From contig CAZDWC010000004.1 of NCBI GenBank assembly GCA_964509075.1, forward strand, positions 248,001 to 312,000: DNA of 64,000 bases, written 5' to 3'. Of the stretch, positions 1-7,327 are shown piece after piece. This DNA comes from UBA7239 sp964509075 (GTDB lineage: Bacteria > Pseudomonadota > Gammaproteobacteria > Pseudomonadales > UBA7239). Every line of letters begins with the position of its first letter. Position 1 is the stretch's first letter. Made by a program: the position numbers and the translations under genes. The notes beneath the pieces are model-generated. The model saw nothing but the letters and a program-made list of their open reading frames with translations, was not told where the DNA came from and did no database searches.

Positions 1-1027
1 TGTCTTGCAGGAAAATTGCCTTGTTGCGTCGATCATCATCAGTAAATGCTGTAGTGCTATCCAGCGTTTCAAAAGTGTATTCGAGGCCCGTCACCAGCGT
101 ATTGCCTTTGCTGGTTTCAATGTCGGTCTGCCACAGAACATTGTCACGCTGAGTATCAAATATAACGCCAGAATCTTTCTCATCCTTCATCAGGCTTGCA
201 GTAAGCGATGATTTAATATTGTCGGCAATCTGAAAACTGCCCTTGCCGCTAATCAGCTCACGATCGAGATCCACCTCGCCGACGTCGTATTCAGATTCCC
301 CCTCGGTCCGATTGTAATTTAGCCCCAGCGTATGGCCTCCATCAATGTCGTATCCCAAAGCAATCGCCGTATTTTCACTATGAAAGGCATCGTGATCCGG
401 ATCATATACGCTGGCGTTGATGCCATTCGTACTTTCGTAGGACTGGTTGATATTGTAGGAAAACGCATCAGCCCGCCCGCTGTGATTGAAGGCGTGTTGC
501 TGCGCGCCGCGACTTCCCCAGCCGGCTGTCACCGTAGTGCGCGGCTTCTCTCCGCCTTTACGCGTAAAAATCTGGATAACGCCACCGATGGCATCATTGC
601 CATATAGAGTCGTGGAAGGGCCGCGCACGATTTCAATGCGCTCAATCTGCTCAAGATCAAGAAACTCAATGGATGCCTGGCCATCACTCACCGTGTTGGT
701 GCGCACACCATCAATCAGCACGATGGTCTGGTTGGCGGCTGCGCCGTGCAGAAACACCCCGGTGGTCGCTCCCTTGCCGCCAGCGCGCGACAAGTCCAGC
801 CCCGCTTCACGACGCAGCAAACTGGCAACATCTTGCGGCTGTAAGCGCTCTATATCGTCACGCGTAATCACGGTGATGGCTGAAAGCGTTTCTGACAATT
901 TCTGCTCGGTGCGATTGGCCGTCACCACCACCGTATCCATCGTTTCCTCGGCAACAACCGAAAACGACAAACTCGCCAGCACGGCAAATGCCAGCGGCGC
1001 TTTGTTCAAGGTAAAATATTTTTTCAT
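1..1027 (-). CDS. btuB: TonB-dependent vitamin B12 receptor BtuB (3' end outside window)
   Basis: Outer-membrane receptor that takes up cobalamin using TonB energy. I translated it by hand because it runs off the left edge. It opens with a signal peptide of about 26 residues ending SVVAEE, then a TonB box (DTVVVTANR), then a plug domain with the usual features: ITRDDIER, a GVFLHG segment, VLIDGVR, and the IEIVRGPSTTLYG block followed by GGVIQIFTRK. The remainder is beta-barrel sequence. The ATG is preceded by TGAGGT about 8 bases upstream. A cobalamin riboswitch lies about 140 bases upstream on the same strand, which with the plug motifs makes BtuB the most likely member of this receptor family. 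The C-terminal barrel cannot be seen. Confidence 0.93.
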   Translation of the reverse strand, partial: MKKYFTLNKAPLAFAVLASLSFSVVAEETMDTVVVTANRTEQKLSETLSAITVITRDDIERLQPQDVASLLRREAGLDLSRAGGKGATTGVFLHGAAANQTIVLIDGVRTNTVSDGQASIEFLDLEQIERIEIVRGPSTTLYGNDAIGGVIQIFTRKGGEKPRTTVTAGWGSRGAQQHAFNHSGRADAFSYNINQSYESTNGINASVYDPDHDAFHSENTAIALGYDIDGGHTLGLNYNRTEGESEYDVGEVDLDRELISGKGSFQIADNIKSSLTASLMKDEKDSGVIFDTQRDNVLWQTDIETSKGNTLVTGLEYTFETLDSTTAFTDDDRRNKAIFLQD

Positions 1028-1167
1028 GGGTAAACCTCAATGCATTGGTTAAACGCAGCAGCGCGAATGCGATTGAGAAGGGAAATACGGCAGACAGTGT
1101 GGCAACCTTGCATACACCAGCCGGATGAAGCCCTCCGCTCATCGTAGCTAACGGGAATAAATTCCCT

Positions 1168-1390
1168 TTGTGTCGCAGGCCGGTCTCCGGGCTCACAAGC
1201 GGTGATGTGCATCACCGGGCTGGCGCCTTCCCATGCGTTCTTGTTAAGAACAGTCACAGTGGCGTGTTGCCAGCTTTTACTTGTTTACCGTTGCGGGGGC
1301 AGCGCTGGCATTGCCGGTTTTCACCGTCGCACCAGACTTCCCGTTTAACCCCAAAGCCGGAAGGCTTGCAGGGACCTGTAACAGCGGGCG
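1168..1390 (-). promoter_or_regulatory. Cobalamin riboswitch upstream of btuB
   Basis: On the minus strand the element has the conserved adenosylcobalamin aptamer parts in order: TTACAGGTCC near the 5' end, AAACGGGAAG with GGTG, the core GCTGCCCCCGCAACGGTAA, a GCCACTGT turn, GGGAAGGC, and the B12 box AGCCCGGAGACCGGCCT ending near 1174. A small GGGAATTTATTCCC hairpin follows at 1153-1166. No U-tract terminator is visible, so control may act on translation of btuB. It is very similar to the second copy near 6.3 kb. Confidence 0.95.
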
Positions 1391-1391
1391 C

Positions 1392-1420
1392 ACTGTAACG
1401 ATATTGATGGGCAGGAGCAA
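1392..1420 (-). promoter_or_regulatory. Candidate sigma-70 promoter of the btuB riboswitch
   Basis: On the minus strand TTGCTC (1420-1415) and TACAGT (1397-1392) are separated by exactly 17 bases, just upstream of the aptamer. The hexamers are only moderate matches to consensus. The other riboswitch has TTGCAC-17-TACAGT in the same place, and this conservation is the main support. It implies btuB can be transcribed separately from the cob genes that end at 1435. Confidence 0.6.
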
Positions 1421-1434
1421 GGCCTGCGGGATCA

Positions 1435-2454
1435 TCAGGTGCGCGCCAGGCCAGCCAGTGCGATTGCGAGGCGCTGCCAGTCATCTTCGTGCGCCGGCAA
1501 GCCCAGGCGCAGACTGGCTGGCTCGCGATACAGGCGCGTCAGGATGCCCTGCTGTGCCAGCTGTTGGTGAATGGCGGCTGCCTGCTCTGTCTGTATCCAC
1601 TGGAACAGCGCACAGCCGCCACAGGGTGCGAGGCCATGGGCAGAGAGCAAAGCTGAAAGCCGCTGTGACAGCCGCGGCAACTGCTGGCGCTGCTGTTGTT
1701 GCCAGCGTATGTCGGCTAATGCGCGCATGGCAGCGATGCGCGACGGATGGCTGATCGGCCAAGGCCCTAGCCGCTTGCGCAGTGCGTGCAGTAGCGCCTG
1801 TTGTGCAAACACAAACCCGACGCGGGCGCCGGCAAGACCGAAGAACTTGCCGAGTGAACGCAAAACAATAAGCCCGGGCAGATGGGCGTCTTGCATCAGG
1901 CTGTGTTGCGGCGCGGCATCGGCGAAGGCCTCATCGACCACCAGCCAGCCGCCGTGCGCGGCCAGACGTTGGTGCCATTGCAGCAAGGTGGAGCGAGAGA
2001 GTTGTTCGCCAGTCGGGTTGTTTGGGTTGACCAGCACCAGTGCGTCGAGTGCATCCAGTTGGCTGTCGATAGTGGCAGAGGTGAGTGGCACCAGTGTGTG
2101 ACCGGCCTGTTGCCATGCGTGTGGATGCTCGTTGTAGGTGGGCGTGAGCACGCCGACGCGCAGGGGATTGCCGTGGCGGTTGTGGTTGATCAGTGATGGC
2201 AAAACCTGTATCGCGGCTTGCGAACCGGCTACGGCCAGCAGCGTGTTGTTGCCATAAAAACGGGCTGCGCAATGTTCCAGTCCATCGTCGTCTTCCGGCA
2301 GGCGTTGCCAGATGTCAGCGGGCATGTCGCCGACTGGGAACGCTACGGGATTGATGGCGGCGGAGAGATCCAGCCAGTCATTAGCCGGAATACCGTATTG
2401 CAGCGCGGCTGCGCGCAGGCGTCCTCCGTGTTCAAGCATAAAAAAATCAGGCAT
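1435..2454 (-). CDS. cobC: Threonine-phosphate decarboxylase / CobC-type aminotransferase-fold enzyme
   Basis: PLP enzyme (339 aa) of the class I/II aminotransferase fold that makes (R)-1-aminopropan-2-ol phosphate, the side-chain linker of cobalamin. Visible features are the N-terminal HGGRL motif, LDLSAAINP, VNPNNPTGE, VVDEAFAD and the PLP lysine in LGKFFGLAGARVGF. Its start overlaps the end of cbiB by 8 bases, whose product uses this linker, so the two are translationally coupled. It is the last gene of the first B12 operon. The family is called CobC in pseudomonads and CobD in Salmonella. Confidence 0.93.
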   Translation of the reverse strand: MPDFFMLEHGGRLRAAALQYGIPANDWLDLSAAINPVAFPVGDMPADIWQRLPEDDDGLEHCAARFYGNNTLLAVAGSQAAIQVLPSLINHNRHGNPLRVGVLTPTYNEHPHAWQQAGHTLVPLTSATIDSQLDALDALVLVNPNNPTGEQLSRSTLLQWHQRLAAHGGWLVVDEAFADAAPQHSLMQDAHLPGLIVLRSLGKFFGLAGARVGFVFAQQALLHALRKRLGPWPISHPSRIAAMRALADIRWQQQQRQQLPRLSQRLSALLSAHGLAPCGGCALFQWIQTEQAAAIHQQLAQQGILTRLYREPASLRLGLPAHEDDWQRLAIALAGLART

Positions 2455-3385
2455 GGGTCAACACGCCGGTCAGTGCGTAGAGTACAACCCACAGCCAGGC
2501 GCTGCGGCGCACCAGCTGCAGCGCGTGCTCGATGTCGGAAGCAGAAGGGTCACGCCCTTCCCCTATGGTGGTTTTATGTTTCCAGACGCCGTGATAAGAA
2601 GCGCCGCCGCCAAGTGTTATTTGCAGTGCGCCCGCACCTGCGGTCATCACCGGGCCGCCATTGGGGCTGGCGCAAAAACGAGCCTGTGTGTGCCAGCAGA
2701 AAAGTGCACGCGCGGTGTTGCCGAGCAAGGCAAACGAGATTGCAGTCAGGCGTGCGGGAATAAAATTCAGCACATCATCCAGTCGCGCTGCAAACGTGCC
2801 GAAGTGTTGGTAGCGAGCGTTGCGATATCCCCACATGGCGTCGAGTGTATTGGTGGCGCGCAAGAGAACGGCGCCGGGAGCGCCAAGCACAAAAAACCAG
2901 AACAGTGTGGCGAACACGGCATCGTTGCCATTTTCCAGAACTGATTCAATCGTGGCGCGTGTGATCTGTGTTTCATTCATGTCGCGCGTGTCGCGACTGA
3001 CCATCCAGCCTACGTTATTGCGTGCTGTGTCCAGATCACGTCGATGCAACGCTTGCGCAACCGCGCGTGCATGTTCGTGCAAACTTTGCAGGCCTGTGCA
3101 GCCGTAGAGCAGCACAATGGAGAAAAAACTGCCCGCCACAGGCAGATTGACGAGTACATGGGCAAGCGCTGTAACCGGCAGCAACAGCGAGAATGTAGCG
3201 ACAAAGCCACGACATTGTCGGCGCACAAATGACAGGTTTTCAGCGCCATACAGGCGATTTTCGATAGCGGTGGCTGCCCGGCCAAATAACACCAGTGGAT
3301 GCGCGCGCCGAGGCTCGCCCAGCAGGCGATCCAGCGCCAGCGCCAGCACAGGTGTGAGCGTTTTTGTCAGAACTAGGGTATTCAT
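2447..3385 (-). CDS. cbiB: Adenosylcobinamide-phosphate synthase CbiB (CobD)
   Basis: Integral membrane enzyme (312 aa) that attaches aminopropanol or its phosphate to adenosylcobyric acid. Family signatures are visible: DRLLGEPRRAHPLVLFGR at the N-terminus, VGWMVSRDT, ATIESVLENGNDAVFATLFWF, NTLDAMWGYR and NGGPVMTAGAGAL. Several hydrophobic stretches are consistent with an inner-membrane location. It overlaps btuF by four bases (ATGA) upstream and cobC downstream. Length is normal for the family. Confidence 0.95.
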   Translation of the reverse strand: MNTLVLTKTLTPVLALALDRLLGEPRRAHPLVLFGRAATAIENRLYGAENLSFVRRQCRGFVATFSLLLPVTALAHVLVNLPVAGSFFSIVLLYGCTGLQSLHEHARAVAQALHRRDLDTARNNVGWMVSRDTRDMNETQITRATIESVLENGNDAVFATLFWFFVLGAPGAVLLRATNTLDAMWGYRNARYQHFGTFAARLDDVLNFIPARLTAISFALLGNTARALFCWHTQARFCASPNGGPVMTAGAGALQITLGGGASYHGVWKHKTTIGEGRDPSASDIEHALQLVRRSAWLWVVLYALTGVLTHA

Positions 3386-4191
3386 GCATGGTAAGCCCAG
3401 CTGGAAATGATGGCGTGCAATTGCGCCAGCCCGTCCGTCAGTGCTGCGGGGCCGGGCTGCAGAATGTCTGGCGATTTGATTTCAAACAGCTGATGGTTTT
3501 TCACCGCAGGCACGTCGTGCCAACCTTCACGTGCGCAAACCTGTTTGACATTGAATTTGCGCCCGCACCAGGAGCCGATGATGATATCCGGCGCGCGGCG
3601 CACGATTTCCATCGGGTCTGCGATGATCCGTGATTTGGCATCAGGCGCTTGCGCCAGTTCGGAAAAGCAGTCTTCGCCGCCGGCGATGGCAATAAGCTCA
3701 GACACCCAGCGAATGGCGGAGATATTCGGTTCGTGCCACTCTTCAAAATAGACGCGCGGCCTGCGTGGCAGCTTTTCGGCCAGCTGCTGGATGCGCGCGA
3801 TACCTTGTTGCAAGTCGGCTATCAGCAGTCGCGCTTTTTCCGGTACGCCGGCGAGTGCGCCGACAGTGAAAATCATGTGCAAAATTTCATCGACAGAGCG
3901 CTGGTTGAAAACATAAACCGCAACGCCGGCGCGTATCAATTCTGCAGCGATGTTGGCCTGTAAATCAGAAAATCCGATCACCAGATCAGGCTTCAGTGCC
4001 AATATTTTTTCAATTTTGGCACTGGTGAATGCTGAAACCTTCGGTTTTTCTTTCCGTGCCTGCGGCGGCCGCACGGTAAAGCCGGAGATGCCGACAATGC
4101 GCGCTTGCTCGCCGAGCAGATACAGGGTTTCGGTAGTTTCTTCGGTGAGACAGACAATGCGCTGTGCGCCGAAATCCGTTTGTGTGTTCAT
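3382..4191 (-). CDS. btuF: BtuF-like cobalamin-binding protein without a signal peptide
   Basis: Periplasmic-binding-protein fold (269 aa) of the BtuF/FhuD class: RIVCLTEETTETLYLLG at the start, PDLVIGFSDLQ, a long helix with VFNQRSVDEIL, then PRVYFEEWHEP, ISAIRWVSELIAIAGG and ADPMEIVRRAPDIIIGSW. The start at 4191 is chosen because it makes an ATGA overlap with the cobB stop and has AGGA 8 bases upstream. ATGs at 4197 and 4215 are possible. None of these starts gives a signal peptide, so the protein may be cytoplasmic, or its binding role may differ from E. coli BtuF. No BtuC or BtuD gene is in the window. Confidence 0.85.
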   Translation of the reverse strand: MNTQTDFGAQRIVCLTEETTETLYLLGEQARIVGISGFTVRPPQARKEKPKVSAFTSAKIEKILALKPDLVIGFSDLQANIAAELIRAGVAVYVFNQRSVDEILHMIFTVGALAGVPEKARLLIADLQQGIARIQQLAEKLPRRPRVYFEEWHEPNISAIRWVSELIAIAGGEDCFSELAQAPDAKSRIIADPMEIVRRAPDIIIGSWCGRKFNVKQVCAREGWHDVPAVKNHQLFEIKSPDILQPGPAALTDGLAQLHAIISSWAYHA

Positions 4192-5510
4192 GAGCATGTT
4201 CCTGATAAAAACCATTGAGCAATCATGTCCGGGTTGGAAGGAAAATAGCTGTGTATGTACGAGGCGGTGATGTTGTCGTGGCGATAGAACGCCTCTGCCG
4301 TGCCGCCGCCATTCGGGCAGCGCGCATGTGCGGTGGCCGGCAAGCCGATAGCCGCGTGCGAAAAATGAAAGCTGTGGCCGCGCACACTGCCGTCTGCAAA
4401 ATCCAGTTGTTGCAATGCCAGTGCAGCCAGTTGTTTTTGCATGACAGCGTGACCTGGCAACAATCCGGCCATGTCTGCGCAATCGCCATCGATTGTCGTC
4501 AGTGTCTGCAGCAGCAGTAACATGCCGCCACACTCGGCCACTATCGGTTTTTTCTGTGCGTGAAAAACCTGCAGGCTGTTAAAAAATGCCTGTTGCTTGC
4601 GCAGCTTCTCAATGTGTAACTCGGGGTAGCCGCCGGGCAAATACAGCGCGTCGGCTTGTGGAATGCATTCGCCAGCCAATGGTGAGAAAAACATGCATTC
4701 GGCGCCCAGCGCTTGCAAGGTATCGAGATTGGCGCGATACAGAAAAGCGCAGGCGGCATCGCGAGCAACGGCGATACGCATACCCCGTAGGGGCGCCATT
4801 AATGGTGCCCCGGCTGTTTCACAGGATGATGTAGGTGCAAATATCACACTGGGAGGCAGCGTATCCAGTGCAGTGTTTTCCAAGGCATCCGCCATCGCAT
4901 CCAATCGTTGGTCCAGATCGGCAATTTCGCCAGCCTGCAGCAAGCCGAGATGCCGTTCCGGCACAGCTATCGCATCATCGCGCTGAAAATATCCGGCGAA
5001 GACAAGATTGTCTGGCAGCACGTGCTGCAACAGGGTAGCGTGACCTGCGCTGCCCACACGGTTGGCAAATACATGCGTGAGCTGGATATCATTGCGAAAG
5101 CTTGCGAGGCCGTGTGCGACAGCGGCAAACGTTTGCGCCATCGCCGATGCATCGATCACTGCCAGTACGGGCACTTGAAAACACGCGGCGAGATCAGCTG
5201 AAGACGGCTGGCCATCAAACAGGCCCATCACACCTTCGATCAGAATCAGATCGGCTTCTGCTGCAGCGCCGCACAACAATTGCCGGCAGTGCTGTTCGCC
5301 GCCCATCCATAAATCGAGTTGATACACGGGCAAGCCGCAAGCTTGCTCTAGCAACATCGGATCAATAAAGTCCGGCCCGGTCTTGAAGACGCGCACACGC
5401 AAGCCGCTTCTTGTGTGAAAACGTGCCAATGCAGCAGTGATTGTGGTTTTGCCCTGGCCGGATGCCGCAGCGCTGATGAACAGCGCCGGGCATGCATGTG
5501 CAGTGCTCAT
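4188..5510 (-). CDS. cobB: Cobyrinate a,c-diamide synthase
   Basis: ATP- and glutamine-dependent amidase (440 aa, CobB/CbiA) that amidates the a and c side chains of cobyrinate. The N-terminal dethiobiotin-synthetase-like domain carries the P-loop SAAASGQGKTT and FKTGPDFIDP. The C-terminal class I glutaminase domain starts near MRIAVARDAACAFLY and includes LPGGYPELH, the nucleophile Cys in VAECGGML, and a late His in SYIHSYF. It overlaps neighbours on both sides by four bases. The linker between the domains carries a REP-like hairpin sequence (4787-4810). CbiA acts on cobyrinate and CobB on hydrogenobyrinate; the sequence alone does not settle which applies. Confidence 0.95.
   Translation of the reverse strand: MSTAHACPALFISAAASGQGKTTITAALARFHTRSGLRVRVFKTGPDFIDPMLLEQACGLPVYQLDLWMGGEQHCRQLLCGAAAEADLILIEGVMGLFDGQPSSADLAACFQVPVLAVIDASAMAQTFAAVAHGLASFRNDIQLTHVFANRVGSAGHATLLQHVLPDNLVFAGYFQRDDAIAVPERHLGLLQAGEIADLDQRLDAMADALENTALDTLPPSVIFAPTSSCETAGAPLMAPLRGMRIAVARDAACAFLYRANLDTLQALGAECMFFSPLAGECIPQADALYLPGGYPELHIEKLRKQQAFFNSLQVFHAQKKPIVAECGGMLLLLQTLTTIDGDCADMAGLLPGHAVMQKQLAALALQQLDFADGSVRGHSFHFSHAAIGLPATAHARCPNGGGTAEAFYRHDNITASYIHSYFPSNPDMIAQWFLSGTCS
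4787..4810 (+). repeat. GTAG-headed REP-like hairpin inside the cobB linker
   Basis: GTAG is followed by GGGCGCCATTAATGGTGCCC, an almost perfect palindrome that folds as a 10-bp stem with one G-U pair. It resembles the REP-like units at 43.6 kb and 53.8 kb, which also begin GTAGGGGC. It is read in frame and encodes part of APLMAPLRG between the two CobB domains. Confidence 0.5.
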
Positions 5511-6139
5511 GCGTTTTTCGCAGCGTCAATTTGCATTTTGGTTCGCCAGTAAGCGCAAGCTGCATGCAAGACGGCAGCGCAGCTTACATAGAGAAATGCG
5601 CTGGCAACGTATGCGGGGAAATACGTTTTGGCACGCAACAGATAATCGAAAATAGAGATGCCATCGGTTTTATCGGACAGCAGAAAAAAACTGCCGCTGG
5701 AAATCACGAATGCCACGCAGCTGGCGAGCAGCAATACTGCAGCGAGTGTCAGCGCATCATGCAAGCGGTTCTGGTTGGCGCGCGCAAACAATAGGCCGCC
5801 AAGCCACAGGCTGCCATAGGTCGGCAACAGAAATGCATAGGCCGGCGAAATGCAGAAATCACTGGTGCCGAAAAAGCGGATAGCTGCAAAATCAATCAGT
5901 GCTGCCAGACTTGCAAGCATCACAAAAATTTTCATGCGACCGAAATAAAATCCGCCGAGAAAAAATACCGCGAGTGAGGCGTCCGGCAGATGCAGGCTGG
6001 ATGCAAAGTGGTGCGAACGCGTGCCGACCATTAACGCGGCAAGTAATGCCGCAATAAAAGTAGTGACGGCAGTGTTTGAAAATGGTTTGCTCTCGGAAAA
6101 CGTGCTGTGAATGGACATAAAGATCTCCCCTGCGCACAC
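5507..6139 (-). CDS. B12-regulated membrane protein, BtuN-like candidate
   Basis: A 210-aa protein with about five or six hydrophobic segments (for example TFIAALLAALMVG, LAVFFLGGFYFG, AYFLLPTYG-like and LAAVLLLASCVAFVI stretches). It is the first gene after a cobalamin riboswitch, and its end overlaps cobB by four bases. I do not recognise a catalytic motif. The size, topology and B12-controlled position fit the predicted transporter component that comparative studies named BtuN. An ECF-type substrate-binding component is an alternative. A role in corrinoid or precursor uptake is inference. Confidence 0.7.
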   Translation of the reverse strand: MCAGEIFMSIHSTFSESKPFSNTAVTTFIAALLAALMVGTRSHHFASSLHLPDASLAVFFLGGFYFGRMKIFVMLASLAALIDFAAIRFFGTSDFCISPAYAFLLPTYGSLWLGGLLFARANQNRLHDALTLAAVLLLASCVAFVISSGSFFLLSDKTDGISIFDYLLRAKTYFPAYVASAFLYVSCAAVLHAACAYWRTKMQIDAAKNA

Positions 6140-6235
6140 CCGCGCAGTTATTGCATTGGATTAAAACCGTGCGGGAGAAATGGCGGGAGCAGCGTGCGCT
6201 GCGACCGGCACACCGCCCACCGCAGTGTTTGCCTA

Positions 6236-6452
6236 GTGTGTCGCAGGCCGGTCTCCGGGCTCACAGGGGGCTTTCGCCGTGCCGGCGCCTTCCCATGCGT
6301 TCTTGTGCAGAACAGACACAGTGGCGTGATGCCGGTTTACCCTGTTTACCGTTGCGGGGGCAGCGCTGGCATTGCGTATTCGTGTGAACACTCGCACCAG
6401 ACTTCCCGTTTAACCCCGAAATCAGAATGGCTTTCGAGGACCTGTAACAGCG
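6236..6452 (-). promoter_or_regulatory. Cobalamin riboswitch upstream of the btuN-like/cob operon
   Basis: The minus strand shows all B12 aptamer landmarks: GTTACAGGTCC, AAACGGGAAG, GCTGCCCCCGCAACGGTAA, GCCACTGT, GCATGGGAAGGCGCC and the B12 box AGCCCGGAGACCGGCCT near 6242-6260. It sits between cobA and the BtuN-like gene, so it controls the five-gene operon. Its peripheral hairpins closely match those of the btuB copy. Confidence 0.95.
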
Positions 6453-6457
6453 AGCGC

Positions 6458-6486
6458 ACTGTAGCGGGCGATGTGGGCTTGTGCAA
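6458..6486 (-). promoter_or_regulatory. Candidate sigma-70 promoter of the cob operon riboswitch
   Basis: TTGCAC (6486-6481) and TACAGT (6463-6458) on the minus strand are separated by 17 bases, immediately before the aptamer and after the cobA stop at 6498. The same arrangement precedes the btuB riboswitch. Confidence 0.6.
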
Positions 6487-6497
6487 GTTGTGCGCGA

Positions 6498-7250
6498 TTA
6501 GCGCCAGTGGAGTTTTTCGTGCAGGCGCACCACATCGCCGATAATGGTCAGTGTTGGCGCACTCACTTTCTCTGCGACGACGCGCTCGCTGATGGAGGCG
6601 AGTGTTGCGATGATGACGCGCTGATCCGACGTTGTGCCTTTTTCTATCAGTGCGACAGGTGTCTGCGGATCGCGACCGTGTGTGATCAATTGTGCGCAGA
6701 TGGATTGCAGGCCGACCAGACCCATGTAAAACACCAGGGTCTGTTGCGGGTCCATCAATTCCGGCCAGTGTAAATTCACGCCGTCATTTTTCAGATGGCC
6801 GGTGATGAAGCGCACGGACTGTGCGTAATCGCGGTGTGTGAGCGGTATGCCCGCATACGCCGCACAACCGCTGGCGGCCGTAATACCTGGCACCACTTCA
6901 AAGGCGATGCCAGCTTCGGCCAGTTGTTCCAACTCTTCGCCACCGCGACCGAAAATAAACGGATCGCCACCTTTCAGGCGCAGCACGTTATGGCCGGCGC
7001 GTGCTTCGCTGATCAGCAACTGGTTGATGTCTTCCTGCGGCACAGCGTGATCGCTGCGCGCCTTGCCGACATAGACGCGCCGTGTGCTGGCGGGAATCAA
7101 GTTCATGATCGGCTGTGACACCAGGCGATCATGGATGACCACATCGGCAGTCTGGATCAGGCGCAGGGCTTTCAGTGTCAGCAGATCGGGGTCGCCGGGG
7201 CCGGCGCCGACCAGCCAGACTTTGCCGCAGGTGGGGGACGAGGATGACAT
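6498..7250 (-). CDS. cobA: Uroporphyrinogen-III C-methyltransferase (SUMT)
   Basis: SAM-dependent methylase (250 aa) that converts uroporphyrinogen III to precorrin-2, the branch point to cobalamin and siroheme. Signatures are VWLVGAGPGDPDLLTLKA, VIHDRLVS, RLKGGDPFIFGRGGEE, VVPGITAASGCAAYAGIPLTHR and FYMGL. It is the stand-alone CobA type, lacking the CysG dehydrogenase/chelatase domain. It stands just upstream of the B12 riboswitch operon on the same strand and is not itself under a visible riboswitch, so it could also serve siroheme synthesis. Confidence 0.96.
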   Translation of the reverse strand: MSSSSPTCGKVWLVGAGPGDPDLLTLKALRLIQTADVVIHDRLVSQPIMNLIPASTRRVYVGKARSDHAVPQEDINQLLISEARAGHNVLRLKGGDPFIFGRGGEELEQLAEAGIAFEVVPGITAASGCAAYAGIPLTHRDYAQSVRFITGHLKNDGVNLHWPELMDPQQTLVFYMGLVGLQSICAQLITHGRDPQTPVALIEKGTTSDQRVIIATLASISERVVAEKVSAPTLTIIGDVVRLHEKLHWR

Positions 7251-7327
7251 GACAGCTCCCGGAAATCAGAGGGGTTATTGTATTACTGCACTGTCGTGTT
7301 GACGGTATTTTTGTTTTGCCCGGTGCA

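Noticed and set aside
1168..1484. Small ORFs across the first B12 riboswitch
   Set aside because: The stretch is explained by the riboswitch and its promoter; these frames show no protein features.
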